Assembly: GCF_028623165.1 (NCBI RefSeq)
Contig: NZ_CP117768.1
Location: 5,336,001-5,400,000, forward strand
DNA length: 64,000 bases
Direction: 5' to 3'
Origin: Nostoc sp. UHCC 0926
Lineage (GTDB): Bacteria; Cyanobacteriota; Cyanobacteriia; Cyanobacteriales; Nostocaceae
Each line of letters begins with the position of its first letter. The first letter of the stretch is position 1. Shown in pieces: positions 35,552-44,574 of this stretch. Made by a program: the position numbers and the translations under genes. The notes under the pieces were generated by a model. The model saw nothing but the letters and a program-made list of their open reading frames with translations. It had not been told where the DNA came from and did no database searches.

Positions 35552-36295
35552 TTATTGACCATAAGGAATTTGTTCAACATAAGCTTCAGCTTGCAGAGTT
35601 AGTTTACCTACTTCTACTTTTAGTTGGTTAACTTGCAGACTCATTCCTTCTAAATCAAAGTTACTCAAATTTAAAAGTTCGCTAGTTTGCTCTACCAAAG
35701 CCTTTGTCAACTCTGGCGATATTTCCTCACTTTCGCCATATTCGACATTTTCCAGAGAAACAGTTTTTCCATTAGCACTAATCTGGGGTACTGCGGAAAA
35801 AGCAACTTGCTGATTTTCACCTGTTTCTACTAATTTGATAGTGGCATTTAGTGCTACTTTCCCATCACCGGGTAGTCGAAAATCTACATGTTGAGGCTCA
35901 ATAGTCGTCAGTTGCCCGTTAACATGGATTTTTTGACTTTGCAGTTGCGATCGCACATATTCTGAGTTGAAGGCGCGATTAATATCAACCTCGCTTAACA
36001 CAACTTGTGCCTTAGCTTCAGTAGGTTTAGTGAGTTCAATTTTGCCAAAAGCCACACTCAGAGGATTAATGGCAACACTAGTCATTTGCATTTCAAAGTC
36101 CTCCATGCGGAGGTCTTTCTGCATTACCAAACCTTCAGCTTCAATCGTGACTGCATCCACCTCTCCCTGAACTAGTTTCAGCGGGTCTGTTTGGATGTTT
36201 ACATCTAAATTTTCTACTTCATCTAATTGGCTAGATAATCCTATTTCTGCCGCTTTATTTAGCGCCTGCTCTCCTAATCCAGGACTGTCTGCCAT
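35552..36295 (-). CDS. DUF2993 (LmeA-like phospholipid-binding) protein
   Basis: A 247-residue protein of the DUF2993 family: NKAAEIGLSSQLDEVENLDVNIQTDP and IEAEGLVMQKDLRMEDFEMQ match its first beta-rich repeat. Family members bind phospholipid and often act at envelope or thylakoid membranes. There is no signal peptide here, so it may be peripheral to the cytoplasmic face. The gene is 30 bases upstream of the DUF2231 gene. Confidence 0.88.
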   Translation of the reverse strand: MADSPGLGEQALNKAAEIGLSSQLDEVENLDVNIQTDPLKLVQGEVDAVTIEAEGLVMQKDLRMEDFEMQMTSVAINPLSVAFGKIELTKPTEAKAQVVLSEVDINRAFNSEYVRSQLQSQKIHVNGQLTTIEPQHVDFRLPGDGKVALNATIKLVETGENQQVAFSAVPQISANGKTVSLENVEYGESEEISPELTKALVEQTSELLNLSNFDLEGMSLQVNQLKVEVGKLTLQAEAYVEQIPYGQ

Positions 36296-36682
36296 TATTA
36301 AATTAGCTCCAGCTTTAAATAGTATTTCTTGGAATTAGTTTAAAATAATTAGCATCAAACTTTTATCTATCTGACGATGGAATCTAGATTTTAATGCTGT
36401 CTATCTAAAAGGATAATTATATTATTTATAATCAAAAGTTTTGCTTTGATATCCAGAGTTTTTAAGGCGTAGATGCAGAACATTTGATTATCCGATATCA
36501 CTCAAAAGAAAGATTGAATATATAGAACTTAATAGTTATATTGTTTATCTATGAACTTTTGCTAAAATCTATTTAATAAAAAAAATTCGCAACAGATAAA
36601 ATCAAATTTTTGATTGGCGCGGCACATCATCATATCAAATGGGTATAAAGTGGCTAGGCGTAGCCAGCCGCAGGCATCGCTT
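36296..36682. other. Intergenic region, no gene seen
   Basis: AT-rich. A short GC-rich palindromic segment near 36648-36680 (GGCTAGGCGTAGCC) matches the small repeats seen elsewhere. No ORF with a ribosome site was found. Confidence 0.5.
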
Positions 36683-36931
36683 TTACAATAATTTTTTCAA
36701 AGCCAACATAAACCCAGGTACAACATCTTCACCGCTTAATATTACCGTAGCCGGATATTGAGTAATTGATCCATCCCGGCGAGAAACTAAAGCTTGTTGA
36801 TTTTTACTATCAATTAACCATCCTAATTGAACATCATTAACAATATATTCTTCTATCTTGGCTTTGAGTTTTGCCAAACTATCATTTTTAGAACGAATTT
36901 CAATTACAAAGTCGGGTGCTAAATTAGTCAA
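36683..36931 (-). pseudogene. Uma2-family endonuclease gene, 3' half (split by IS)
   Basis: Codes for the second half of an Uma2 protein: NLAPDFVIEIRSKNDSLAKLKAKIEEY, with the nuclease-fold Asp and Glu of the PD-(D/E)XK type, and LGWLIDSKNQQALV. It begins directly at the right edge of the IS200/IS605 element; its other half is at 38882-39244. Joining the two gives the in-frame sequence FIDLTNLAPDFVIEI. Uma2 genes are very numerous in cyanobacteria and their role is poorly known. Confidence 0.88.
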
Positions 36932-36963
36932 CTACTGCACCCACAAGGGGATGCAGCTTGTAA

Positions 36964-38070
36964 CTAGGAAACAGAATTTCCCGAAACATGTAGGGTATTG
37001 ACTGACCCTTGCTCCTCCGTCCCGTGGGTAGAGGAGAGAATATAATCATCACGGACATTTCTAGATGCATTAAGATCGGCGTGAGTCTGATGTCCACAGT
37101 TCCGGCAATGGAACTTAGACTTATGGCGATTTGTTCTCTTAATATGTTTGCAAACATTGCACTTTTGGGAGGTATACCGAGGGTCAAGATGTACTACTTT
37201 TTTCCCTAAAGCTTCTGCCTTGTAAGCTAAAAACTGTTCTTGCTGGTAAAACGCCCAGCTACCCAACCATTTATTCATTTTCTTGCCGCGTCGCTGGGTG
37301 CGAATGCTGGACAAGTCTTCAAGTACAAAAACCGCTATATCTGGTTGGTTAGCTAGCTTTTTACTTACACAATGATTCGTGTCCTTCATGAACCGCTTCT
37401 CGCGTCCAGACATTGCTTTGAGGCGACGTTTAGAACTGCGAGTGCCTTTTTGTTGGAGCTTACGACGATTGAATAAGTAACGTCTTTGAGTACTTCTAAT
37501 TTGGGAACTTGAGAAGAATTGTCCATCAGAAGTTACCGCTTGATGGTAAAGTCCTCGGTCAATTCCCTGAATTTTTCCGCTAATTTCTTGAGGGTTATTT
37601 GACTCAAAAACCAGTCGAACCCAGAACTGTTTTGAATGTTTTGAGTAAGTTAACGTTGCGCCGCAAAATTCCCAAGTCTCAAAAATTTGTTTGAAGTAAT
37701 CAGGAATTTCAAGGACTAATTTAACTCGTTTACCAATACAGGACAAAGTTATCTGATGACCACGCAATGTCATTGTGCGCTTGTCATATCTCAACCCCGA
37801 TGTTGGTTTTTTTCTGGGAACACGCTTAAATTTAGTGGCTTTTATTGCCTCTAGCGCGCTATCCCGAACTGTTTGTAACAAAGCAGAAGGCACACTTGGA
37901 TACTGTAGCCGTAGTAGGGTGTACAAATCTTTGTGTGCCTTGTTTTTGTTAAAAGTTTTGTTCTCTATCGCCCAGTCAATATGTGCATTAAATATTGATG
38001 CACACTGATTCATCAGATTTAAAAACCTTTCATCAGGTAATTTGACTGGGATGGAGATAGTGCGTTTCAT
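36964..38070 (-). CDS. tnpB: TnpB, RNA-guided DNA endonuclease of IS605-type element
   Basis: A 368-residue TnpB. RuvC catalytic residues: Asp171 in GKIQGIDRG, Glu251 in FVLEDLSS and Asp332 in HADLNASRN. The zinc ribbon between the last two is CNVC...CRNC (Cys304, 307, 322, 325). Such proteins cleave DNA next to the target motif under guidance of an omega RNA read through the transposon right end. The guide here would start with TTGACTAATTTAGCACC from the Uma2 gene (36931 downward, minus strand), and the predicted target motif is TTGAT. It promotes retention of the element. Confidence 0.93.
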   Translation of the reverse strand: MKRTISIPVKLPDERFLNLMNQCASIFNAHIDWAIENKTFNKNKAHKDLYTLLRLQYPSVPSALLQTVRDSALEAIKATKFKRVPRKKPTSGLRYDKRTMTLRGHQITLSCIGKRVKLVLEIPDYFKQIFETWEFCGATLTYSKHSKQFWVRLVFESNNPQEISGKIQGIDRGLYHQAVTSDGQFFSSSQIRSTQRRYLFNRRKLQQKGTRSSKRRLKAMSGREKRFMKDTNHCVSKKLANQPDIAVFVLEDLSSIRTQRRGKKMNKWLGSWAFYQQEQFLAYKAEALGKKVVHLDPRYTSQKCNVCKHIKRTNRHKSKFHCRNCGHQTHADLNASRNVRDDYILSSTHGTEEQGSVNTLHVSGNSVS

Positions 38071-38071
38071 T

Positions 38072-38295
38072 TTAACAAGCGGGATTAAAGTTTTGAATCT
38101 CTCTATACTGCTCTCGACTAATTTTTGTGTCTTGACTAATTCTTAGTTCTTGTAAATCATCTTGTATTGCCTTCTGGAGATCAAGTGCGGCCTCAGCCAA
38201 TTCTGTTTTCCTTCTTTTCAGGAATGTTATTTATTACTCGCTGAATGTTTGCGAATTGGACGGAATAATCTATAGAGTCTTGTTGACTTAACATT
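38072..38295 (-). pseudogene. Small ORF upstream of tnpB, broken by a frameshift
   Basis: Reading from an ATG at 38295 gives MLSQQDSIDYSVQFANIQRV and then a stop. The next frame continues ELAEAALDLQKAIQDDLQEL and ends NFNPAC with a stop two bases before the tnpB ATG. One extra base near 38203-38217 (within AAGAAGGAAAACAG) explains both. The joined product would be about 74 residues, helical and perhaps a coiled coil, and translationally coupled to tnpB. Function unknown. Confidence 0.45.
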
Positions 38296-38396
38296 TGTTT
38301 ATTTTAAACCTCCAATTTAGAGAGTCTTTAAAGCATTTTGCTGCTAAACTTAACTATAGCACAAATTTTATATATTTTGTTAATACACGCTACTCA

Positions 38397-38801
38397 ATGA
38401 AAATATTGTCATCATCCCACGCCAAACACTGCCTTGGCTACCACATTATATTCTGCCCAAAATACCGTAATCAGGTGCTTGAGGGAGCAATAGAAATAGA
38501 ACTAAAACGAATCATTGGTGAAACTTGCCAGACCTACGGATGGACACTTCACGCGATTGAAATCATACCTGACCATGTTCATGTGTTTGTGCAAGCAGAC
38601 CACACCACAGCACCAGTAGAGATTGCTAAAACAATGAAATCAATCTCTGCCGTGTATATATTCAGTACATTCAAGGATTTGAAAAAGCGTAGATTTTGGG
38701 GATCTGGCTTGTGGAGCGACGGGACGTTTTACTCGTCTGTAGGTGGTGCGTCGGAAGAGGCAGTTAAACAATATATTGCAACCCAGAAGCAACGCGGATA
38801 G
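38397..38801 (+). CDS. tnpA: TnpA, Y1 transposase of IS200/IS605 family
   Basis: A 134-residue single-strand transposase. HUH motif His60-Val-His62 in IIPDHVHVFVQAD; the catalytic Tyr126 is in VKQYIATQ. The length is typical. The ATG at 38397 is chosen over 38295, whose extra 34 residues do not fit the family. It is divergent from tnpB and reads toward the left end of the element. Confidence 0.94.
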   Translation: MKILSSSHAKHCLGYHIIFCPKYRNQVLEGAIEIELKRIIGETCQTYGWTLHAIEIIPDHVHVFVQADHTTAPVEIAKTMKSISAVYIFSTFKDLKKRRFWGSGLWSDGTFYSSVGGASEEAVKQYIATQKQRG

Positions 38802-38881
38802 TGTTAAATAATAGGGTATTGAACCCCATCATTTAACCATGCTTACATCCCCCCCGACAAGCGGACGGGGTTTTACACACG

Positions 38882-39244
38882 ATCAATAAATTTGTCTTCT
38901 TCTTCATCCCAACCTTCTGGCAAACGTCCTTTAGCCACAAAAGCAGCATCAGATGCTCTAACAGCAGTATTTACTAATCTAAAACCTGTACTTGAGCTAA
39001 AAACTTCACCTAAATCCTGATTTTCTACCCAATTCAACAAATAGGCTCCTGCTTTTATTTCTCGATTACCAGAAATTCCACCAGTTGGGGGCATAGTTTC
39101 TAACGTTCCATTAGCATTGCGTTCAAACCGCAGTTCTGGGTTTTGCGAACTCATCAGCATTAATTCTTCATCAGTGACAGTATATAAAGACTGCACCGTT
39201 ATTTTTTCGCTGGTCATGATGATCCCATAGCAAGCTTGATACAT
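38882..39244 (-). pseudogene. Uma2-family endonuclease gene, 5' half (split by IS)
   Basis: Encodes the first half of an Uma2 protein: SLYTVTDEELMLMSSQNPELRFERNANGTLETMPPTGG and GEVFSSSTGFRL followed by AVRASDAAFVAKGRLPE. The start may be 39244 or the ATG at 39217 (MTSEKI). The frame ends within the IS left end, adding only RV before a stop. The lost half lies at 36683-36931. Confidence 0.88.
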
Positions 39245-39394
39245 ATCTCAATTTTAGGTTGAGATTCAATTACTTCTGTACCCCTCTCCTGCTCTGCGTT
39301 CTCTGTGTCTAGGGCGGTTTGTTATAAAATTGACATTAACATCAGTGCCATTCGATTACAAGCTGTTACGCATCTACATTATTCCTTCAAAACA

Positions 39395-39961
39395 ATGCTC
39401 TCAGAACGTTTTACCGCAGCCCTCACCTACGCTACCCAACTGCACGCTAACCAAGTTCGTAAAGGTTCAGGTGTTCCCTACGTTGCCCATTTATTAGGTG
39501 TCACCAGTATTGCTTTAGAATACGGGGCAAATGAAGATGAAGCGATCGCAGCCCTCTTACACGATGCGATCGAAGACCAAGGTGGGGCCGCAACACGGGA
39601 AGAAATTCGCCGCCGCTTTGGTGACAATGTAACAGCAATTGTAGATGCTTGTACTGACGCTGATACAACTCCAAAACCCCCTTGGCGACAGCGCAAGGAG
39701 GCATACATTGCTCATATTCCTACCGCTTCTCCATCAGTACTGCTCGTGTCATTAGCAGATAAACTTTATAACGCCCAGTCTATTCTCAAAGATTATCGCG
39801 TTTTGGGCGAATCAGTTTGGGAACGTTTTCAGGGGCGTAAAGAAGGAACTCTTTGGTATTATCGGGCGCTTGTGGATACCTTCAGGAAGACTGAAACCAC
39901 TATAATCATTGAGGAATTAGAACGCGTCGTTGCAGAAATTGAGGTATTAGCATCTAATTGA
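39395..39961 (+). CDS. HD-domain phosphohydrolase (SpoT/RelA hydrolase-like)
   Basis: A 189-residue protein. HD signature: LLHDAIEDQGG with the preceding His in PYVAHLLGV and a later Asp in LVSLADKLYNA, the metal set seen in the hydrolase half of RelA/SpoT and MESH1. The synthetase, TGS and ACT domains are absent, so it may be a small alarmone hydrolase that breaks down (p)ppGpp or a related nucleotide. The ATG at 39395 is preferred; the longer start at 39305 reads into an unrelated leader. Confidence 0.88.
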   Translation: MLSERFTAALTYATQLHANQVRKGSGVPYVAHLLGVTSIALEYGANEDEAIAALLHDAIEDQGGAATREEIRRRFGDNVTAIVDACTDADTTPKPPWRQRKEAYIAHIPTASPSVLLVSLADKLYNAQSILKDYRVLGESVWERFQGRKEGTLWYYRALVDTFRKTETTIIIEELERVVAEIEVLASN

Positions 39962-40467
39962 CATCCTCCCTAGCGTGAACGCACGGCGAGAAAATTTCTA
40001 AACATGTCATTGCGTTGGCGTAAGCCTTCCCGTAGGGTATGGAGTAAAGCGAAGTGAAGCAATCACAAAGGCTTCAAACTTTTTACATTTCATTGGATAA
40101 TTAGGTTTATTTGTACCTACCTACTTACCTAAAAAATCAGTGTTGAGATGAAATTGCGAGTCAGGAGTCTGGTCTGACCAAATTCGAGTAAAACGAGAAC
40201 TCTTAAAGACCACAATCACCAGACGAACAAAATATTTGTCTAAAAGCCAAAATCATCGGGACGTAACAAATCTATGATGATAGAGGTAATCCTCAATGAA
40301 TTGGAAGGACTACACTATACCGCAAGGTCAGTATAAATAATTTACAGACATAATATAGTCATGTCTCTCACGAACAAATTTTCGCTTTTAGGTTCTTTCT
40401 CTAGATAAAAAATCTTTCTCTCGGTAGATAGGTGTACTTACATTATTATGGCTGCTATGTTACCAAT
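39962..40467. other. Intergenic region with short palindromic repeats
   Basis: Holds a small repeat around GCGTAAGCCTTCCCGTAGGG at about 40017-40040 that recurs near 45220 beside coxC. No gene, RNA or terminator was identified. An ORF starting at 40432 is the extended form of the next gene. Confidence 0.5.
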
Positions 40468-41004
40468 ATGACGATAATAAGACAAAACGCTCTAAATACA
40501 ACCGTAAGTCCTTCAGTAAGTCCTCCAGAAACATTGGCAGAAAAGTATCTTGAAGCAGAGCGGATGCACGATGTTCAGCTTTTACTGCAAAACTTGATTA
40601 ACAGTGAAGAAGCCACTGTGAAACTAATTCTGGATTGTCTGTATGATGTTGGTTCAGTCAATTTGATCAATCAAAAGCTTCGCTTGAAGCCTCTAAACAG
40701 GGTGATGAAATTAATTGCCCGAATGTCCAAACCAGTTTTTAAAACCTTGGCTTTAAATTGGTTTAAAAAAAACTGTCCCCAATTGATAACTAATTGGCTA
40801 CACACGCAAGTAACTTTTGAAAAGACCCAAAATAGACCCCAAAAAGTAGCTGTTGAAGTTGCAGAACTTCAACCATATCCCATACCACATACAGAAAATA
40901 TGAGCCAAGAGATTAAAAATCTGCGCCACCAAGTCCGATGGTTAGCTGGGATTTCAATAATAGCGATCGCTGTTTTAGGAGTAACAGCCGCTAGGTTAAA
41001 CTGA
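40468..41004 (+). CDS. Tail-anchored hypothetical protein
   Basis: A 178-residue protein with a helical body and one C-terminal hydrophobic helix (LAGISIIAIAVLGVTAA), so probably tail-anchored in a membrane with the N-terminus in the cytoplasm. Residues 20-110 are rich in Leu and charged helices (LILDCLYDVGSVNLINQKLRL). I do not recognise a family. The ATG at 40468 is taken because the longer start lacks a ribosome site. Confidence 0.65.
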   Translation: MTIIRQNALNTTVSPSVSPPETLAEKYLEAERMHDVQLLLQNLINSEEATVKLILDCLYDVGSVNLINQKLRLKPLNRVMKLIARMSKPVFKTLALNWFKKNCPQLITNWLHTQVTFEKTQNRPQKVAVEVAELQPYPIPHTENMSQEIKNLRHQVRWLAGISIIAIAVLGVTAARLN

Positions 41005-41225
41005 AACTCATAGCTAGCACTGTCAGCAAATTTAATAGATCCAACAAGCTATTTTCGGTGTAAGATTCACTTCGGTTCTAAAAACCCTACCAGCCCAGAA
41101 TGTGAATAATTTTTGCTCCATGAGGTTTTTTGGGAAACAGTTGTTTTGCTAACTTCAAGCAACTTAACTCGTTGTATTGCCAGCATATTTAAATAGCTGG
41201 TTCAGCATATAGGCTAATTCGTACT

Positions 41226-42062
41226 ATGGCTTTGCCCAAACCTACCCTGGAGGACATCGAAATACATCTGCTTTTGGAAGGGATGTATCAGTACTACGGT
41301 TATGACTTCCGCGATTATGCTCTTTCCTCACTCAAGCGCCGCATTCACAGCTTCATGGAATTAGAGGGGTTAGCTAATATTTCTGCTTTGCAAGAGCGGT
41401 TACTCCACAACCGTGCTTATTTGGAACGGTTTTTGCTTGGTCTGACGGTGAATGTAACATCAATGTTTCGTGATCCCAGCTTTTATAACACCTTCAGAAA
41501 TCAAGTTATTCCCTTCTTGCAAACCTATCCGTTTATTCGGATCTGGCACGCTGGATGCTCCACTGGTGAAGAAGTCTACTCAATGGCAATTCTACTGCAA
41601 GAAGAAGGACTTTATCACCGTTGCCGCATATATGCCACTGATACCAATGAGAAGGTATTACAAAGTGCCAAAAGTGGTATTTTTTCCCTAAAACTGATGC
41701 AGGAATATACCCAGCTTTACCTGAAAGCAGGCGGCAAGAAGTCATTCTCAGAATATTATACAGCAGCTTATGATAACGCTATTTTTCGAGCATCCCTAAG
41801 AGAAAACATTGTCTTTGCCCAGCATAATTTAGCAACTGACAGTTCTTTTAATGAGTTTAATGTCATCCTTTGTCGTAACGTCCTTATCTATTTTAATCAG
41901 GTACTTCAAAAGCGAGTACACGAACTGTTTTATAATAGCCTCTGCACCTTTGGCATCTTGGGTTTAGGAAAACAAGAATCCATCAGGTTTACCTCTTATG
42001 AACAGCACTATGAAGAGATAGTCAAAGGGGATAAATTATATAAGAAAATAGCTGGTGCTTAA
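41226..42062 (+). CDS. cheR: CheR-type protein-glutamate methyltransferase
   Basis: A 278-residue chemotaxis-type methyltransferase that methylates glutamates on receptors with S-adenosylmethionine. CheR marks: an N-terminal helical domain, NVTSMFRDPSFYNTFR, the SAM loop IRIWHAGCSTGEEVYSMAILL, IYATDTNEKVLQSAKSGIF, and ILCRNVLIYFNQVLQKRVHELFYNSL. It stands alone; the CheB-like gene lies 8 kb downstream, next to a hybrid kinase. In cyanobacteria such CheB/CheR pairs often serve kinase pathways other than flagella. Confidence 0.93.
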   Translation: MALPKPTLEDIEIHLLLEGMYQYYGYDFRDYALSSLKRRIHSFMELEGLANISALQERLLHNRAYLERFLLGLTVNVTSMFRDPSFYNTFRNQVIPFLQTYPFIRIWHAGCSTGEEVYSMAILLQEEGLYHRCRIYATDTNEKVLQSAKSGIFSLKLMQEYTQLYLKAGGKKSFSEYYTAAYDNAIFRASLRENIVFAQHNLATDSSFNEFNVILCRNVLIYFNQVLQKRVHELFYNSLCTFGILGLGKQESIRFTSYEQHYEEIVKGDKLYKKIAGA

Positions 42063-42198
42063 AATCCAGGCTGTTTAAACACACTAGATGAACGTGATTT
42101 TACGTGAGTTCGACAAACATCTCCCTGCCTTGAACTAAAGTTCAAGTCTATTCCTCTGGGAGTCGGAGAGGGACAGGTTTTACGTAGTAAAACCTCTT

Positions 42199-42333
42199 AG
42201 AGGATGTTTGAAAAGTATTATTGCTAACATCAAAAACTCCCAAGCCTAACCCTGATTCACTACAAGGGAATCGGGGTTTCAAAGCCTCTCGACCTTTTGG
42301 AGAGAGGAATGGAAGTGGGGTTTTAAACGAGTT
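42199..42333. repeat. Left part of an AGAGG..TTGAAAAGT element
   Basis: Begins with AGAGGATGTTTGAAAAGT (42199-42216), the terminal repeat seen at 2955, and has the inner GGAATGGAAGTGGGG segment in the opposite orientation to that copy. No right terminal repeat follows; instead it runs directly into the ATACCAATT element at 42334. Confidence 0.65.
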
Positions 42334-42560
42334 ATACCAATTCTCCCTAAACTTGCACTTAATGATTATTCCTTCTTCCTTGGCGTATTTGGCGTACTTG
42401 GTGAACCAGCGCTGTAGGTGGGTTTCCCGCCGTAGGCGACTGGTGTTAGCGCAGCGTTAGCGAGTCTTCTCCCAAAGGGAGACGCTTTAGCGCAACGAGC
42501 GTCACCCGAAGGGCGGTTCGTTTAATAAAAATTAAGTGCATCTTCATAGCGAATTGGTAT
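42334..42560. repeat. ATACCAATT element interrupted by a 112-bp insert
   Basis: Outer parts 42334-42401 and 42514-42560 match, on the opposite strand, the uninterrupted 31340-31454 element with only a few differences. Between them lies 42402-42513, an extra sequence with palindromic pieces (GGTTTCCCGCCGTAGGCGAC, CTCCCAAAGGGAGACGC). This is a repeat nested inside another repeat. No coding potential. Confidence 0.85.
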
Positions 42561-42863
42561 TAGTGCTTAAGTTGACACCGATGCTTCTAATCGCCCAATA
42601 CTTTTAAAACATCTTCTCACTAAAAGCGCATTTAAATTAGCACTAAGTATTTTCCACAAAAAATATTATGAATAAAGTTGCGACGCCGATAGCGTTCGCA
42701 TAGCGTCTCGTAGAGAAGCGTTAGCGAGTCCGCGAGCGTCATAGCCCCTGTTAGTCATCGCTGTCAAAAGACAGTCTGTCAAACATTTTTAATTGTGTTC
42801 AGAAGATAGACTTAGCGATCGCTTAAGGTAAATTACACATTAGAGTCTTAAAGGAGATTGTCG
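42561..42863. other. Intergenic region with palindromic repeat
   Basis: A GC-rich palindromic cluster sits at about 42682-42745 (CGATAGCGTTCGCATAGCG and GAAGCGTTAGCGAGTC). The ribosome site AAGGAG of the following gene is at 42851. No ORF seen. Confidence 0.5.
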
Positions 42864-43643
42864 ATGCAACTTCTCGAATGTCCTCCTGTTGCAATCATTG
42901 CTGGAGAAAATGCGGTTCATGTTTCTCAACTACCTTCTACATGGCAAGACATTGCTAGAGGAACCACGAGTGTCGGACTTTCCCATCCCCAAAGCTATGT
43001 TGAGATGGCGCAGTTGTTCCTATACAAATTAGAGCATGGTGATGTTGACTTATTTAGCGATCGCCCCCAACTGGCTCACTTGATACCCTCATTTTCTCAG
43101 CTATTTGCACAGCTAGCATGGGAAACCCTTGACTTTTTTGGGCAAGACTTTCTCAAACACAGCTATCCGAACTTTGCAGAAATTCTCCGTGATGTGGAAT
43201 CAAAGGGCACAGATTATGCTGATGAAGTAAAAGTGGCTCGTATTGGTATAGATTTATTTAATGAGTTTGGTTATGAACTACCTGCCAGCTTCTATCATGT
43301 GCATCTAGCACCAATTTACCGCGATCATGTTTTTGAAGAACGCGCCTTAAGATTTGATCAGCGCGATATCGAACACAAACGTGCTTGGGATGCCATACTC
43401 CATGCAGGTAAGGTGTTTGCTATCCAGATGAAGGTGCAAAGTATTGCTTCCAAATACGGTTTTACTTATCAACACGGCTGCGGTTGCAACTCTCACCTAT
43501 CTTCCATTGATGTATCTCGTGGGGCGTTTGAATATGAATTGAGTGCTGAAAAGCGTCAGCGATGGATTCGCAGTTTCATCTGGACTGCTTGGTATGAGTA
43601 TGCCTTCTTTGCGATCGTACCAAATACGAGTTATTTAGTTTGA
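42864..43643 (+). CDS. Hypothetical protein with Cys/His-containing C-terminal segment
   Basis: A 259-residue soluble protein with no family that I recognise. The ATG at 42864 sits seven bases after AAGGAG and is preferred to the TTG at 42858. The body is helical with many aromatic residues; near the C-terminus YQHGCGCNSHLSS holds two Cys and two His that could bind a metal. HIP1-like GATCGC sites and a strong ribosome site support a real gene. No membrane segment and no signal peptide. Confidence 0.65.
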   Translation: MQLLECPPVAIIAGENAVHVSQLPSTWQDIARGTTSVGLSHPQSYVEMAQLFLYKLEHGDVDLFSDRPQLAHLIPSFSQLFAQLAWETLDFFGQDFLKHSYPNFAEILRDVESKGTDYADEVKVARIGIDLFNEFGYELPASFYHVHLAPIYRDHVFEERALRFDQRDIEHKRAWDAILHAGKVFAIQMKVQSIASKYGFTYQHGCGCNSHLSSIDVSRGAFEYELSAEKRQRWIRSFIWTAWYEYAFFAIVPNTSYLV

Positions 43644-43737
43644 AAAAGAAGTAGACTGCATTAGGAAAATAGATAAAGCGAGTTCAATCAGCATTTAGGC
43701 AAATTACTTTCTTAATTTGCCTAAATGCTTTTTAATT

Positions 43738-44244
43738 TTAAGGCTGACCAAGAAAGTCTTGTTTACCAAGTTCTACACCGCAGTGCCTGAGAATGTCATA
43801 TGCTGTTGTGACATGGAAATAAAGGTTTGGTAAAACAAAATATAGGAGAAATGGCATTCCTTGAAAATCAAGACTGTTGTCACCCATCTTAAGGGTAATT
43901 GTTCTCTCCTCTGAACCGTCAATTTGCTCAGGTTTAAATGTATTTAAATGAGAGATAGTTTGATGAATGCGGTCAATCAGTTGAGGGAATGTAGTTTCAT
44001 TGTCCTCAAACTGGGGTGGTTCTATCCCTGCTAGTCGTGCTGCACCTCTATTTACTATGTCAGAGGCAATTTGCACTTGTTTTGATAATGGAAACATATC
44101 TGGGGATAGACGACTATTGATCAACACAGAAGGATCTATTTTTTTAGTTTCGGCGTATGTAGCACCTTTTTCCAGAATACTTACAAGGTTATTCAGTGTG
44201 CGAATAGACACAGGTATTGAAGCTTGGAACATTGAAATGGTCAT
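43738..44244 (-). CDS. DUF1993 family protein
   Basis: A 168-residue helical protein matching DUF1993 (MFQASIPVSIRTLNNLVSILEKG, PLSKQVQIASDIVNRGAARLAG, PNLYFHVTTAYDILRHCGVELGKQDFLG). The family has a DinB-like four-helix bundle of unknown activity. It stands alone, downstream of the oxidase operon and on the same strand, but a terminator lies between. Confidence 0.92.
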   Translation of the reverse strand: MTISMFQASIPVSIRTLNNLVSILEKGATYAETKKIDPSVLINSRLSPDMFPLSKQVQIASDIVNRGAARLAGIEPPQFEDNETTFPQLIDRIHQTISHLNTFKPEQIDGSEERTITLKMGDNSLDFQGMPFLLYFVLPNLYFHVTTAYDILRHCGVELGKQDFLGQP

Positions 44245-44498
44245 TGATTATTTATCCGAAAAAGTTTAATGAAAGGCACAAACAAAAGCATGACTAAAGT
44301 CATAGTTCAAGCATACACAATATAAAAAATAGTTGTTAACTTAGTAATACTTTGTAGGAATTGTACTGTTAAAAGGTTCGATTGATATCGGGGCTTATGA
44401 CTTAATTTACTTACACTTTCAGCAAGTCATTTTTTATGTATAGATTAATCGGCTACCTTGGTAATCCCATCCGATTAGATGAGTTGCTGATAAACAAA

Positions 44499-44526
44499 GA
44501 TGCACACAGATGAATCTGTGTGCATC
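44499..44526 (-). terminator. Rho-independent terminator of the oxidase cluster
   Basis: A perfect 13-bp stem (GATGCACACAGAT and its complement) with a two-base loop. On the minus strand it is followed by TTTGTTT. It lies 50 bases after the coxC stop codon. The flanking 44245-44574 interval holds no gene. Confidence 0.85.
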
Positions 44527-44574
44527 TGTGATTCTAAATATCTTTAGACCGTATTCTCACCAGAAGTCTAATGT

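Larger units (their letters stand above)
36932..38881 (-). mobile_element. IS200/IS605-family element (divergent tnpA and tnpB), 1950 bp
   Basis: Inserted in an Uma2 gene directly 3' of TTGAT (minus strand, 38882-38886), the target used by ISDra2-type elements, and without a target duplication, as expected. Hairpins mark both ends: CCCCG/CGGGG near 38852-38870 at the left end, and CTGCA..CCC/GGGG..TGCAG at 36935-36956 at the right end. tnpB reads toward the right end; tnpA is divergent. All catalytic residues appear intact in both genes, so it may be active. Confidence 0.9.
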
